A stretch of DNA of 64,000 nucleotides from a bacterium. Its GTDB lineage: Bacteria; Ratteibacteria; UBA8468; B48-G9; JAFGKM01. The DNA lies in assembly GCA_023230585.1 (NCBI GenBank), contig JALNXB010000001.1, positions 1-64,000 on the forward strand, in the 5' to 3' direction. The translations under genes were made by a program, and so were the position numbers. The stretch's first letter is position 1. Every line of letters starts with the position of its first letter. The notes under the pieces are model-generated. The model worked only from the letters and a program-made list of their open reading frames with translations. It searched no databases and was not told where the DNA came from. This document shows, piece after piece, positions 33,677-42,530 of the stretch.

Positions 33677-34666
33677 TTACTTTTCCACTTCCCTAATATT
33701 AGCAAGCAGGTCGCCTTTATCTGCGTAAGGGTGCATAGATGCAAGGTCAACATCAGATAGTCTTCTGTGGCAACCGTAGGTCGTTAGAAGCCCACTTATG
33801 GGAGCTATTACCTCTTCTATTTCCAGATTTGAATCGCTAAATAGAGTGCCCAGTATATCGCCTTTTTTCACATAATCGCCCGGTTCCCAACCGTTTTCAA
33901 TAAAGAGTCCGTTGCAAGGAGCAACAACTGGAACAGGTGCGGGTACACCATCTCGTGCTACAAGGGATTTTTCAGTACCTTCTGGTTCTCCATCAAACAT
34001 CCCTATATGTTTTGAACAGTTTTCCAGCATTCTCAACCCAAGTTTAATCTGTTTTTCTGATAACATATATTGGCCTGAAAACTCTGTATAAAAAGAAGGT
34101 CTACCTGTTCTATCAAATATTTTGTTTATACCACCAGGTAGGTTATCGTGTTCTCTTTTATTTATTACAATTAAAGGTAGCGCAGAAGCAATAGTAAAAG
34201 ATGCCGTCTCTTCATTATCGCAGGCGCCAGCAAAAGCAATACCAAAAAAACTATAACAGTGCATATCTATATTATGGGTTGCTTCTTTGGCAAGTGTTTC
34301 ATATATTATATAAACTATCTGTTCAATTTCATGCCCTTCAGGGTTACCTGGCCACCCTCTATTCATATTATCTTGTCCCCTTCCTTTGGGAAGTCCGGGT
34401 TCAGAGTAAACGTGGTGTCTTCTGTTCCACAAAGCAGGCGGGTTAGAAAAAGGTAGGAGATAAAACTTGCCTTTAACAATTTTTTCTGCAGCAACAGGAC
34501 AAAACCTTCTAATAATTTCGCAACCCATAACTTCTATCCCATGCTGTTCAGCATTAATGAAAAAACAAGGACCTGGTCTTCCTGAGTCTATTTCCCAATA
34601 ATGCAATTTGAACGGTTTTATGTTTTTAACATTTATATCCATAAACTTTTTTTGTATCTCAGCCAT
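33677..34666 (-). CDS. M14-type succinylglutamate desuccinylase/aspartoacylase-like hydrolase, copy 1
   Basis: This 329-residue protein aligns with the downstream gene over its whole length. It keeps the zinc ligands NAEQHGIEVMGCE and the substrate-binding NMNRGWPGNPEG, but the later motif reads NIDMHCYSFFG, so the second His of HCHS is Tyr; the His of DMH is kept. The C-terminal lipoyl-like domain VAPCNGLFIENGWEPGDYVKKGD is present. A tandem duplication with divergence near the active site suggests related but different acyl substrates, possibly N-acyl amino sugars given the surrounding genes (inference). GGGAGGGGAAAA precedes its start on the minus strand. Confidence 0.83.
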   Translation of the reverse strand: MAEIQKKFMDINVKNIKPFKLHYWEIDSGRPGPCFFINAEQHGIEVMGCEIIRRFCPVAAEKIVKGKFYLLPFSNPPALWNRRHHVYSEPGLPKGRGQDNMNRGWPGNPEGHEIEQIVYIIYETLAKEATHNIDMHCYSFFGIAFAGACDNEETASFTIASALPLIVINKREHDNLPGGINKIFDRTGRPSFYTEFSGQYMLSEKQIKLGLRMLENCSKHIGMFDGEPEGTEKSLVARDGVPAPVPVVAPCNGLFIENGWEPGDYVKKGDILGTLFSDSNLEIEEVIAPISGLLTTYGCHRRLSDVDLASMHPYADKGDLLANIREVEK

Positions 34667-35285
34667 TTTTCCCCTCCCTTCATTATTAATGTTCTGCCAA
34701 ATTTGGCTATGCTGTAAGCGGTAGTTGCAAAGGAACGTCTGCCGAAGCCAACCTACGCTAAACTACAAACTTTGGCGGGTATACCTTGGCGTAGGTTGAA
34801 ACGCCTTGTGAGCACCAAACTCTGTCATCCTGAACTTGTTTCAGGATCTCTAATGTAATCCACGCTGGTAATAGGCACAACGTAAAAACGAGATTCCGGA
34901 TCAAGTCCGGAATGACATACAGGGGGAGTTCCCATCTTTTATCCTTACTATCGTTACGTCTTCCGTTTTTGGTTAAGTTGCTAACTCCCCCTCCACCTAC
35001 GCTACAATACAAGCTTCGGCGGACAAGCCTCATCCTATTAACCTCTCTGCAAACTCTTGGGGACTTACTACCCCAAACATCCTCAAGGGGAGAAGGCAAA
35101 AAGAGGTGCATTCCTTTTCCGCCTTCGGCGAGATTGCCACGCCAAAAGACGGCTCGCAAAGACGGAATGGGGGGAAGACATAAAGACCCCCTCACCCTTA
35201 ATCCCTCTCCCCCAAGGGTAGAGGGCAAAAATGGGGAGTGAGTAGACACCACATACTTTTTTTTAACACAACATTATTAACGTAT
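34667..35285. repeat. 619-bp non-coding stretch made of dispersed repeats
   Basis: No credible gene. 34697-34803 is the near reverse complement of 11056-11161. A perfect palindrome, ATTCCGGA-TCAAG-TCCGGAAT, lies at about 34891-34911 with related sequence at 56466-56487. A CATTCC/GGAATG copy spans 35109-35169, and a CCCTCACCCTTAATCCCTC...AGGGTAGAGGG copy spans 35187-35230. The end (about 35235-35265) is the inverse of GTATGTAGTGTCTACTCAC at 28141. ORFs on both strands here are repeat-derived. Confidence 0.65.
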
Positions 35286-36083
35286 TTAATCCCAAAATGC
35301 AAGAATCTGGTCTTGATTATATATATCTGGTTCTGCAGGTGATACTTTTAAAAAGGCCTCTCCGTGTGAAACCCCAAGTTCTCTCCCCCACCGTTCTGCT
35401 CTCTGGTTAACAATTCTTTTTAACCGTTCCCCAACCTGGCTTGTATGAACATAAAAAGCTTTTAGTTTGGTTTGAAAATACTGGCTGATATCAACCAACA
35501 TATCTGGTTTTATATATTTTATTACACCTGCAGACGTTGGACCCCAGTTATATAGAGAACCAAGTTCAACTTCTTTCTCTGCTAACTTAAACGCTTTAAA
35601 GACAAGACTGGAGACATTTCTATGTTCAGGGTCTAAATCGAGTTGATGAGTAAGCACTATTTCTGGTTCTTCTTCTTTGATAATGTCTGTTAGAAGTTGT
35701 ACACAATCCTTCTTTTCTGGCGCTGCAAGAATACATTCTCTGCTCTCTGGTATAGCCATTCTAATATATTCTTCAGAACCAAAGTAGTAATAATTTCCTT
35801 CCCTATCACAAAAAAATCTCTGCTTAAAGTTGAGAAATATTGGTTCAAGCCCAAAAAGAGCCGCCGCTTTTTTTGCCTCCTCGTGCCTTTCGTCCCTACT
35901 TTCTCTTGGTAGAAGGAACCGTTTATATTCTCCGTTTTCATCAAGATTGATACCAGCAGAATCGTCTGTTGCAAGGATATAAACGCCTTTATATCCTTTG
36001 TCAAGATATTTTGCCAAAGTACCGCCAGCTTGAAACTCAACATCGTCAGCATGTGCACCTATTACCATTATAGTTTTTTTCAT
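35286..36083 (-). CDS. PIG-L/LmbE-family deacetylase
   Basis: This 265-residue protein has the family metal motif GAHADDVEFQAGG (AHxDD) near the N-terminus and the third ligand region HQLDLDPEHRNVSSLV (HxxH-like). The family contains zinc-dependent N-deacetylases that act on GlcNAc-containing compounds. The Asp of ADD is the likely general base. It starts 1 nt after the stop of the upstream gene (36085-37047), so the two are surely co-transcribed, with GAGGAGTAAA as ribosome-binding site. In context it may deacetylate an amino sugar before NagB; this is inference, since it carries no signal peptide. Confidence 0.85.
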   Translation of the reverse strand: MKKTIMVIGAHADDVEFQAGGTLAKYLDKGYKGVYILATDDSAGINLDENGEYKRFLLPRESRDERHEEAKKAAALFGLEPIFLNFKQRFFCDREGNYYYFGSEEYIRMAIPESRECILAAPEKKDCVQLLTDIIKEEEPEIVLTHQLDLDPEHRNVSSLVFKAFKLAEKEVELGSLYNWGPTSAGVIKYIKPDMLVDISQYFQTKLKAFYVHTSQVGERLKRIVNQRAERWGRELGVSHGEAFLKVSPAEPDIYNQDQILAFWD

Positions 36084-36084
36084 T

Positions 36085-37047
36085 TTACTCCTCTTTTATG
36101 TTTATGCGACTGAAAATTGTTGTTATAAAGACCTTTGAGTTGGTATGTTTTACCCATTTTTTAGCAGTACCCCCTGCCGCTTCTATCTCCATAAACCCGT
36201 TTGTATCATTATAAACGCTATATCTTACTTCTGTTTTTTGCGGTTTTTCTGTGGGAGGTCTATCTGATATATCAAAATAGTTAAAACCCTCATCAATAGG
36301 TTTAGCAAACCTTCTTACCTGAAGATTTTCTTTAGGGTTAATATACTCAATCCACTCAACTTTAGGGGATATACCTACCTGAAATCTCTGGTTACCCTCT
36401 GTACGAATTTGATAAATTCCGTTTGACAAACTTCTCAATTTATTACTCGGCTCATAAAGGTCCCACACATCTTCCCTATTTTGTGAAGGCATTACAACTT
36501 CACACCCTTGGGTGCAATCAAATTGGCATAAACTCCAAGGACCCAATAAACATTGGTTCTGTTTTAATTCTTTCGCACCAATATACTCTATTGATTCCAG
36601 AGTTGTTACAATTAATGAACCCTTTTTTTGAGATACCTTTACATCTCTGGTAAAAATCGTTGGAATACCTATCCCTAAATTATTGATAAGGTCTACTTCA
36701 GCAGATATTATTGCCTGATTTTTAGTGTGTGCATCTACTTTATAATGTGCTTCTGTTAACCCCGGTGGAACTCTCCATTGTCCCGTTGGATACTCGTACC
36801 CAAGACAAGAACCTTCAGGAGCTGGCCATAAGACATCACCCCCTGGATTAACATAATTATCTATTGAACTACGCATTTTGAAGACTTCTGGGTTAACCCT
36901 GCTTACAACTTTGCCATCTATAACCGTAAACAACCTTCCTTCGAGAGATAAACCTATAATAATGCCTGTTTTTTCATTACCAATAAGATGAAACGTATGT
37001 TTACTGTTATCAAACATTTTTAAGAATTGTTTACTTGTCATTTTCAC
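36085..37047 (-). CDS. Mutarotase-like beta-sandwich protein (DUF4380/DUF6786-like)
   Basis: This 320-residue soluble protein has no signal peptide. The segment YVNPGGDVLWPAPEG, followed by GQWRVPPGL, resembles proteins annotated DUF4380/DUF6786, which adopt a galactose-mutarotase-like beta-sandwich. Later parts include GPWSLCQF, FQVGISPKVEWIEYI and AAGGTAKKWVKHTN. It probably binds a sugar; an enzymatic role is not proven by any catalytic residue I can name. First gene of a two-gene operon with the PIG-L deacetylase. GAGGTGAAAATG marks its start on the minus strand. Confidence 0.65.
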   Translation of the reverse strand: MKMTSKQFLKMFDNSKHTFHLIGNEKTGIIIGLSLEGRLFTVIDGKVVSRVNPEVFKMRSSIDNYVNPGGDVLWPAPEGSCLGYEYPTGQWRVPPGLTEAHYKVDAHTKNQAIISAEVDLINNLGIGIPTIFTRDVKVSQKKGSLIVTTLESIEYIGAKELKQNQCLLGPWSLCQFDCTQGCEVVMPSQNREDVWDLYEPSNKLRSLSNGIYQIRTEGNQRFQVGISPKVEWIEYINPKENLQVRRFAKPIDEGFNYFDISDRPPTEKPQKTEVRYSVYNDTNGFMEIEAAGGTAKKWVKHTNSKVFITTIFSRINIKEE

Positions 37048-37462
37048 CTCACTTACTTGTTATAAGTTTTATAATATTTCTTTATACAACTTACTACTTA
37101 AACGATTTACCAAAATTCTTGGCTTAAAAATATACCTGTTTCTGCTTTAATGGTTGATATTTCTATATTTATGTTATTAAAACTGTGAGCAATTTCTGAT
37201 GACAATAGTTGTCGTAATTTTGTATATTGTGCATAATGAAGGTTTGGAAAATCACTTATTACAAGGTGCTTAATTAAAACATTATAACAGGCTCTTGTCA
37301 AAAAAAAACTGGTTTTTTTCTTTATCATATCAGCACTTTTCAGCAAGGGCATAATAGAGAAATTAAACTTGACAATTGAAGAAAAAACTGGTAAAGTTCA
37401 ACTAAAATTTAATGGAAAACAATTGTGAATACTATTTCAACTGTAAACAAAAGGAGGGTTAA
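37048..37462. promoter_or_regulatory. 415-bp divergent intergenic region with a promoter for 37463
   Basis: TTGACA (37369-37374), a 17-bp spacer and TAAAGT (37392-37397) point to the sugar-epimerase gene. On the minus strand TATAAT occurs within 37261-37300, but no -35 box at correct spacing was found for the divergent gene. An 81-residue minus frame at 37107-37352 has no ribosome-binding site or family look and is not accepted. Confidence 0.5.
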
Positions 37463-38227
37463 ATGGAGAGTATGATTGCGGTAGCGCAGATGTATACAGT
37501 TAGAGACCAGTGCCAGACGGTTGCAGATACAGCTAAAACCTGTAAAAAATTGAAAGAAATTGGGTTTAATTATGTACAAGCGTCGGGTATAAAAGAACCT
37601 AAAGATGTTAAAACATTGAAACAAATTTTTGATGATAATGGACTTATTGCTTGCACAACCCACAGACCTAATTATGCAGAAGTAATCGAAGATACAGATA
37701 GAGTTATTGATGAGCATAAATATTTGGGTAGTGTCTCTGTTATTTGTGGGTTACCAATACAATATTTCAACAGGGATGGTTTTTACAAAGCATCTGAAGA
37801 ACTCGGCAATGTGATAGATAAAGTAAACTCAGCTGGGATGATATTGGGAATACATAACCACTCAGGTGAATTTGAAAGGTTTGACGGTCAAACTGGGTTA
37901 CAAATATTACTTGATAACTGTAAAGGGCTTGAATCTGAACTAGATGTTTATTGGGCTCAAAACGGTGGTGCTGACCCTGCATGGTGGATAGAATATTTTG
38001 CTGGAAGGTGTAGCCAAATACATTTCAAAGATATGGGTATACAGGAACATAAACAAGTAATGCCACCTATCGGAGAAGGTAACCTTAACTGGGAACGGAT
38101 ACTTTCTGCGTGTAAAAAAGCAGGTTCCAAATATGCTATTATCGAAATGGATAGACCAACCATCGACGGGTTTGAAGCATTTAAGATAAGTCTTGAAAAT
38201 ATGCAGAAGTGGGGGATAAAACCTTAA
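37463..38227 (+). CDS. Sugar phosphate isomerase/epimerase (xylose-isomerase-like TIM barrel)
   Basis: This 254-residue TIM-barrel protein has metal-site segments of the AP-endonuclease-2/xylose-isomerase-like family: GIHNHSGEFERF, ESELDVYWAQNGGADP, SQIHFKDMGI and YAIIEMDRPTIDGFEA. Glu and His in these strands would bind a divalent metal and shuttle protons for ketose/aldose isomerisation or epimerisation. It is single, with its own promoter and AGGAGGGTTAA before the ATG. The neighbours suggest a role in sugar or sugar-acid conversion. It points toward the housekeeping block that begins with tRNA-Phe. Confidence 0.85.
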   Translation: MESMIAVAQMYTVRDQCQTVADTAKTCKKLKEIGFNYVQASGIKEPKDVKTLKQIFDDNGLIACTTHRPNYAEVIEDTDRVIDEHKYLGSVSVICGLPIQYFNRDGFYKASEELGNVIDKVNSAGMILGIHNHSGEFERFDGQTGLQILLDNCKGLESELDVYWAQNGGADPAWWIEYFAGRCSQIHFKDMGIQEHKQVMPPIGEGNLNWERILSACKKAGSKYAIIEMDRPTIDGFEAFKISLENMQKWGIKP

Positions 38228-38363
38228 AACCCTTTTGTAACTATATATTGCTAAGACTTATTCCAATATTTCGCATAAGGATTTGGCAAGGCGGTCGTAT
38301 CTCTTTTAAAAAACAATTTAATTGTAATAAAAAAATCTTCTACAATTTTTTTATACATTCTTG

Positions 38364-38392
38364 TTGACAATAGATTAAATATCTGGTATTAT
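38364..38392 (+). promoter_or_regulatory. Consensus promoter of tRNA-Phe
   Basis: TTGACA (38364-38369), a 17-bp spacer and TATTAT (38387-38392). The predicted start lies about 16 nt before the mature tRNA 5' end. It may also drive secA downstream. Confidence 0.75.
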
Positions 38393-38414
38393 TTAGTTTC
38401 ATAGTAGGTCAAGT

Positions 38415-38486
38415 GCCGGGGTAGCTCACTGGTAGAGCGCAGCCCTGAAAAGGCTGGCGTCGACAGTTCGATTCTGTCCCCCGGCA
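38415..38486 (+). tRNA. tRNA-Phe (anticodon GAA)
   Basis: The full cloverleaf is visible. Acceptor stem GCCGGGG (38415-38421) pairs with CCCCGGC (38479-38485). D stem GCTC/GAGC encloses ACTGGTA. Anticodon stem CAGCC/GGCTG has loop CTGAAAA (38445-38451) and anticodon GAA at 38447-38449. A five-base variable loop is followed by the T stem GACAG/CTGTC with loop TTCGATT. The discriminator base is A38486. The 3' CCA is not fully encoded (ACCT follows the stem), so it would be added by nucleotidyltransferase. Confidence 0.95.
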
Positions 38487-38688
38487 CCTTAAGCAGAAAA
38501 GATTGCACACTTAACAACGCAATTTTTAAAGCATACTCCTTTCTCTGAAAAGCCCTCTACTCCACACCTCTTTCACTAAACATAATAGACAGGTATTTTC
38601 AGAAAAAGAAAGAGTTATCGTTTCTAAACAACAAAATATAAAGCAACACTCAAATGTTTTTTTAATGAGTAAAAGGGGATTCTTAGAT
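38487..38688. other. Gap between tRNA-Phe and secA
   Basis: A weak hairpin, ATTGC (38502-38506) with GCAAT (38519-38523) followed by T's, may end the tRNA transcript. Otherwise AT-rich sequence; AAAAGGGG about 10 nt before 38689 is the secA ribosome-binding site. No small gene recognised. Confidence 0.35.
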
Positions 38689-41600
38689 ATGTCTTACTAC
38701 AACAAATTGCTTTCTTCTATAAAAACCTTAAACCCTGGCACCAAATATTTTATCAACCAAATTTTTAATAAAAAACAGTGTGCTTTTATGGAAGAAACTG
38801 TAGAACTTCTCCAAAAAATTAACGAGAAAGAAGAGGCAACAAAACTTCTTACCAAAGAAGATATGCAACAAAAAATAGAAGAGATAAGAGAAGCGCTTAT
38901 GCAAGAAGATATTGATGAGAATCCGCTTCTTGTTGAAAGTTTCGCTCTTGTGCGTGAGGCTGCTCGTAGAACTCTCGATATGCGCCATTTTGATGTCCAG
39001 ATTATAGGTGGTATTGTACTCCAGAAAGGTAATATGGCTGAGATGACAACAGGAGAAGGTAAAACACTTGTTGCAACTCTACCTCTTGTGTTTAACTCTT
39101 TACGTAAAAAAGGGTGCCACCTTGTTACTGTTAACGATTATCTTGCTAAAAGAGATACCCAATGGATGGGTCCTATATTTCACTACCTTGGTTTAAGCGT
39201 TGGTAGTATCATCTCTCATAAAGAGGTTAAAGGCCCTTTTGCAACAACAGCGTTTATGTTTGACCCAACGTATCTTCCAGCCGACTCAAGATTTTTAAAT
39301 TTACGTCCTGTCTCCAGACAAGAAGCGTACCAATGTGATATCACTTACGGTGTCGGTAGTGAGTTTGGTTTTGACTACCTAAGAGATAATATGGCTATCA
39401 ACAAAGAGTCTCAGGTGCAGAGAGACCTATACTTTGCTATCATAGACGAGGTAGATTCTATACTTATTGATGAAGCAAGAACACCGTTAATTATATCTGG
39501 TCCTTCAGAAGAAGCGCCTCAACTTTATTATGAGATAGACCGTCTGGTAAGAAAACTCGATAAAGATATGGACTTTACCGTTGACGAAGAAGGACAGACA
39601 GCGTCACTAACAGACCAGGGTATTCAAAAATGTGAAAGATTAATGTCTATCCAAAACCTTTATGATGGAGCTCATACTGAACGGGTCCACCATATAAACC
39701 AAGCTCTTAGAGCACACACTTTCTTTAAAAGAGATAAAGAGTATATTGTAAAAGATGGTCAGGTAATCATTGTGGACGAGTTTACAGGAAGAATTATGCC
39801 AGGCCGAAGATGGAGTGATGGTTTACACCAGGCAATAGAAGCTAAAGAAGGAGTGAAAATTGAAAGTGAAAATCAGACCCTTGCTACCATCTCTTTTCAG
39901 AACTATTTTAAACTTTACGATAGAATCGCTGGAATGACAGGCACAGCTCTGACTGAATCTGTTGAATTTAAAGAAATTTATAAAGTCGATGTTATTGCTA
40001 TCCCTACCAATAAGGAACCTCTCAGAACCCAATTTGATGATGAAATTTATCAGACAGAAAGAGATAAATTTAATGCTATTGTCAACTCTATAGAAGAATT
40101 ACATAGCCAACAAAGGCCTGTGCTTGTTGGAACTATTTCAATAGAAAAAGCTGAACTTTTAAGTAGGTTCTTAAAAAGAAAAAATATTCCCCACCAGGTT
40201 TTGCATGGAAAAAACCATGAAGCCGAAGCAGCAATTATAGCACAGGCAGGAAGACCTAAAGCTGTTACTATTGCAACACAGATGGCAGGAAGAGGAGTAG
40301 ATATTATATTGGGCGGAAACCCTGAAATACTTGCAAGAGAGGAGACTATCAGAACCATTTGGCATAAAAAACAAACAACTGATGCTTCCACTACAGGTAC
40401 CGGGAAAGCCTTTGCTTCTGTTTTAATTGAAATTGAAGATAGGTATAAAACAGCGTTAACAGAGATAGAGAAACAGTTTGAAGAAGTGCTATCAAAGTTA
40501 AAGACCTCACTTGATGAAACAGGGGTAAGATTTGAAAACCTTGATAAAACAGCTCAAGAAAGGTTTGAAGAGACCATATTTACACATTATGGTGGTTCTA
40601 CCTATGACAGATACAAGAAACGTTTGTACCAGTTGAAAGATAAACACGATAAAGCGTCGGACTCTTTATTTGTTGCCCAGCAAGAATTTAAAGACGACTC
40701 AAAATTAAAAGATTTTAAAGAGAACGCAGGCAGAACCTACCGAGAATATAGAACATATAGAGCCAATTTAAAAGCACGGTTTAATATTGTAACATACGAT
40801 GATATCGAAGAACTAAGGAATAAATTTACAGAAGTCTTAAACAGTTCTCAGGAAGAAGAAGAACATAAAAAAAGTTTATTGAATGCAATTGCTCTATTTC
40901 ATCAACAACTTGAAAACTATACACAGACCCTAAACACTTCGTTTGCAGATATTTTAGAGAAGGTTGACTCTTCGACCTGGAATAAAAACTTTGCAGCTTA
41001 TATGGATTTTCTGGAAAATTTTCGCCAACAACTTGAATCAGGTAGCAAAAAATTTAAAGATGTATTAGATAATTTTCTCAAGCAAGAGAGCCCTATATAT
41101 TACACTTTTTTAGATACAAAAGAATCAAAAGAAAGAGCATTAAAAGCAACTCTATTAGAAGAAAATTACGAACAGGCGATTAAAGAGCATCAAGAAGCCA
41201 AAGACCAGCATGATAAACAACTTGCCCTTTATAATCAAGCGCTTGCTGATGCACGTGAAATATATGAGAAAGAACGTAGTGAATACGAAGAAGAGTGGCA
41301 GAAAGCAAGAGAAGAACTTGAAAAAACACCTAAAGAATTTGCAGGAATCTATGAACAATTGCTTGAAAAATATAAAGAACCTTGGTTAGAAAGCCACAAA
41401 CAAGTTGTTTCTGCAGGAGGTTTACATGTTATTGGGAGCGAAAGATATGAAGCTCGCAGAATAGATAACCAATTAAAAGGGCGTGCAGGCAGACAGGGCG
41501 ACCCAGGTTCTTCTCACTTTTTTTTATCAATAGAAGACGACCTTTTACGGATATTTGGTTCTGAAAGAATGACAGGTATAATGGGAAAACTGCCTGAAGG

Positions 41601-42516
41601 TGAAACAATAAAACATCCACTAATAAATAAGATGATAAATAATGCGCAAAAAAAAGTGGAGGCACGTAATTTTGAAATAAGAAAACAATTGTTAGAATTT
41701 GACGATGTGTTAAACGAACAGAGATTGATTATATACTCTCTACGTCAAGATGTCTTAGACAATAAAAATATAGACGGATATATATCAGATTTTATACAAG
41801 AAACTATTTATAATATAATAGAAGAATCTATGAGTTTACAAGTTAAGCCTTTATTATGGAATACTGAAAATGTTAAAATATCTCTATTAAATATTTTTGG
41901 GCTTCAAATTGAAGGTATTGTAACAGATCAGATAACCAATCCAGTACTCTGGAGAGATGAGTTTAAAGAACAACTTGTAGGTCAAGTTACTGAACTATAT
42001 AAGGCGAAAAGAGAAACATTGGGTACACCATTTGAAGAGATACAAAAACTAATCATTTTACAGGTTATTGATAACAGATGGAAGGCACACCTAAAACTTA
42101 TAGACGAACTTAGAGAAGGTATCAATTTAAGGGCTTACGCACAGAGAGACCCCCTAATAGCATACAAACATGAGGGGTATCAAGAGTTCCAAGAGATGCT
42201 TGCTTCAATAAGGAAAGAGATACTCTCTTACTTATTAAAAATACAAATCTCAGCTGATGCAAAAGTGCCTATAAAGCGAGGTTCTACACCTCCACAGGTA
42301 GCTTATGACCATAAAACATTTGGTCAATTTGATGTTTTAAGTAGCAAAAAAGAAGAAACTCAAACTGCCACTTTAAATACTAAAGAGGCACAACCAGAAC
42401 TCCAAACAGTCGAAAATACAACTTACGTAAGGACTCAAGATAAGGTTGGTAGAAATCAACCTTGTCCCTGCGGAAGTGGAAAAAAGTATAAACGTTGTTG
42501 TGGAAAAGATGTGTAA
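38689..42516 (+). CDS. secA: Protein translocase ATPase SecA with a very large NBD2 insertion
   Basis: SecA drives preproteins through SecYEG. Walker A is MTTGEGKTLVATLP, the DEAD-type box is IIDEVDSILIDEARTPLI, and the preprotein-crosslinking and helicase motifs QMAGRGVDIILGGNP and LKGRAGRQGDPGSSHFFLS are present. The C-terminus carries the zinc finger CPCGSGKKYKRCCG that contacts SecB or ribosomes. At 1,275 residues it is about 400 longer than usual. Between GGNPE (about 545) and SAGGLHVIGSERYEARR (about 907) lie about 360 residues, mostly charged and helical, where Escherichia coli has about 45. The start at 38689 follows AAAAGGGG; an upstream ATG at 38665 has no such site. dnaA follows 15 nt downstream. 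Confidence 0.93.
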   Translation: MSYYNKLLSSIKTLNPGTKYFINQIFNKKQCAFMEETVELLQKINEKEEATKLLTKEDMQQKIEEIREALMQEDIDENPLLVESFALVREAARRTLDMRHFDVQIIGGIVLQKGNMAEMTTGEGKTLVATLPLVFNSLRKKGCHLVTVNDYLAKRDTQWMGPIFHYLGLSVGSIISHKEVKGPFATTAFMFDPTYLPADSRFLNLRPVSRQEAYQCDITYGVGSEFGFDYLRDNMAINKESQVQRDLYFAIIDEVDSILIDEARTPLIISGPSEEAPQLYYEIDRLVRKLDKDMDFTVDEEGQTASLTDQGIQKCERLMSIQNLYDGAHTERVHHINQALRAHTFFKRDKEYIVKDGQVIIVDEFTGRIMPGRRWSDGLHQAIEAKEGVKIESENQTLATISFQNYFKLYDRIAGMTGTALTESVEFKEIYKVDVIAIPTNKEPLRTQFDDEIYQTERDKFNAIVNSIEELHSQQRPVLVGTISIEKAELLSRFLKRKNIPHQVLHGKNHEAEAAIIAQAGRPKAVTIATQMAGRGVDIILGGNPEILAREETIRTIWHKKQTTDASTTGTGKAFASVLIEIEDRYKTALTEIEKQFEEVLSKLKTSLDETGVRFENLDKTAQERFEETIFTHYGGSTYDRYKKRLYQLKDKHDKASDSLFVAQQEFKDDSKLKDFKENAGRTYREYRTYRANLKARFNIVTYDDIEELRNKFTEVLNSSQEEEEHKKSLLNAIALFHQQLENYTQTLNTSFADILEKVDSSTWNKNFAAYMDFLENFRQQLESGSKKFKDVLDNFLKQESPIYYTFLDTKESKERALKATLLEENYEQAIKEHQEAKDQHDKQLALYNQALADAREIYEKERSEYEEEWQKAREELEKTPKEFAGIYEQLLEKYKEPWLESHKQVVSAGGLHVIGSERYEARRIDNQLKGRAGRQGDPGSSHFFLSIEDDLLRIFGSERMTGIMGKLPEGETIKHPLINKMINNAQKKVEARNFEIRKQLLEFDDVLNEQRLIIYSLRQDVLDNKNIDGYISDFIQETIYNIIEESMSLQVKPLLWNTENVKISLLNIFGLQIEGIVTDQITNPVLWRDEFKEQLVGQVTELYKAKRETLGTPFEEIQKLIILQVIDNRWKAHLKLIDELREGINLRAYAQRDPLIAYKHEGYQEFQEMLASIRKEILSYLLKIQISADAKVPIKRGSTPPQVAYDHKTFGQFDVLSSKKEETQTATLNTKEAQPELQTVENTTYVRTQDKVGRNQPCPCGSGKKYKRCCGKDV

Positions 42517-42530
42517 AACAAGTGGAAAAT

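Noticed and set aside
34758..35252. ORFs of 164 (minus) and 109 (plus) residues
   Set aside because: Both arise from overlapping dispersed repeats; composition is not protein-like and neither has a ribosome-binding site.
37107..37352. Minus-strand ORF of 81 residues
   Set aside because: No ribosome-binding site, unbalanced composition, and it overlaps promoter sequence.
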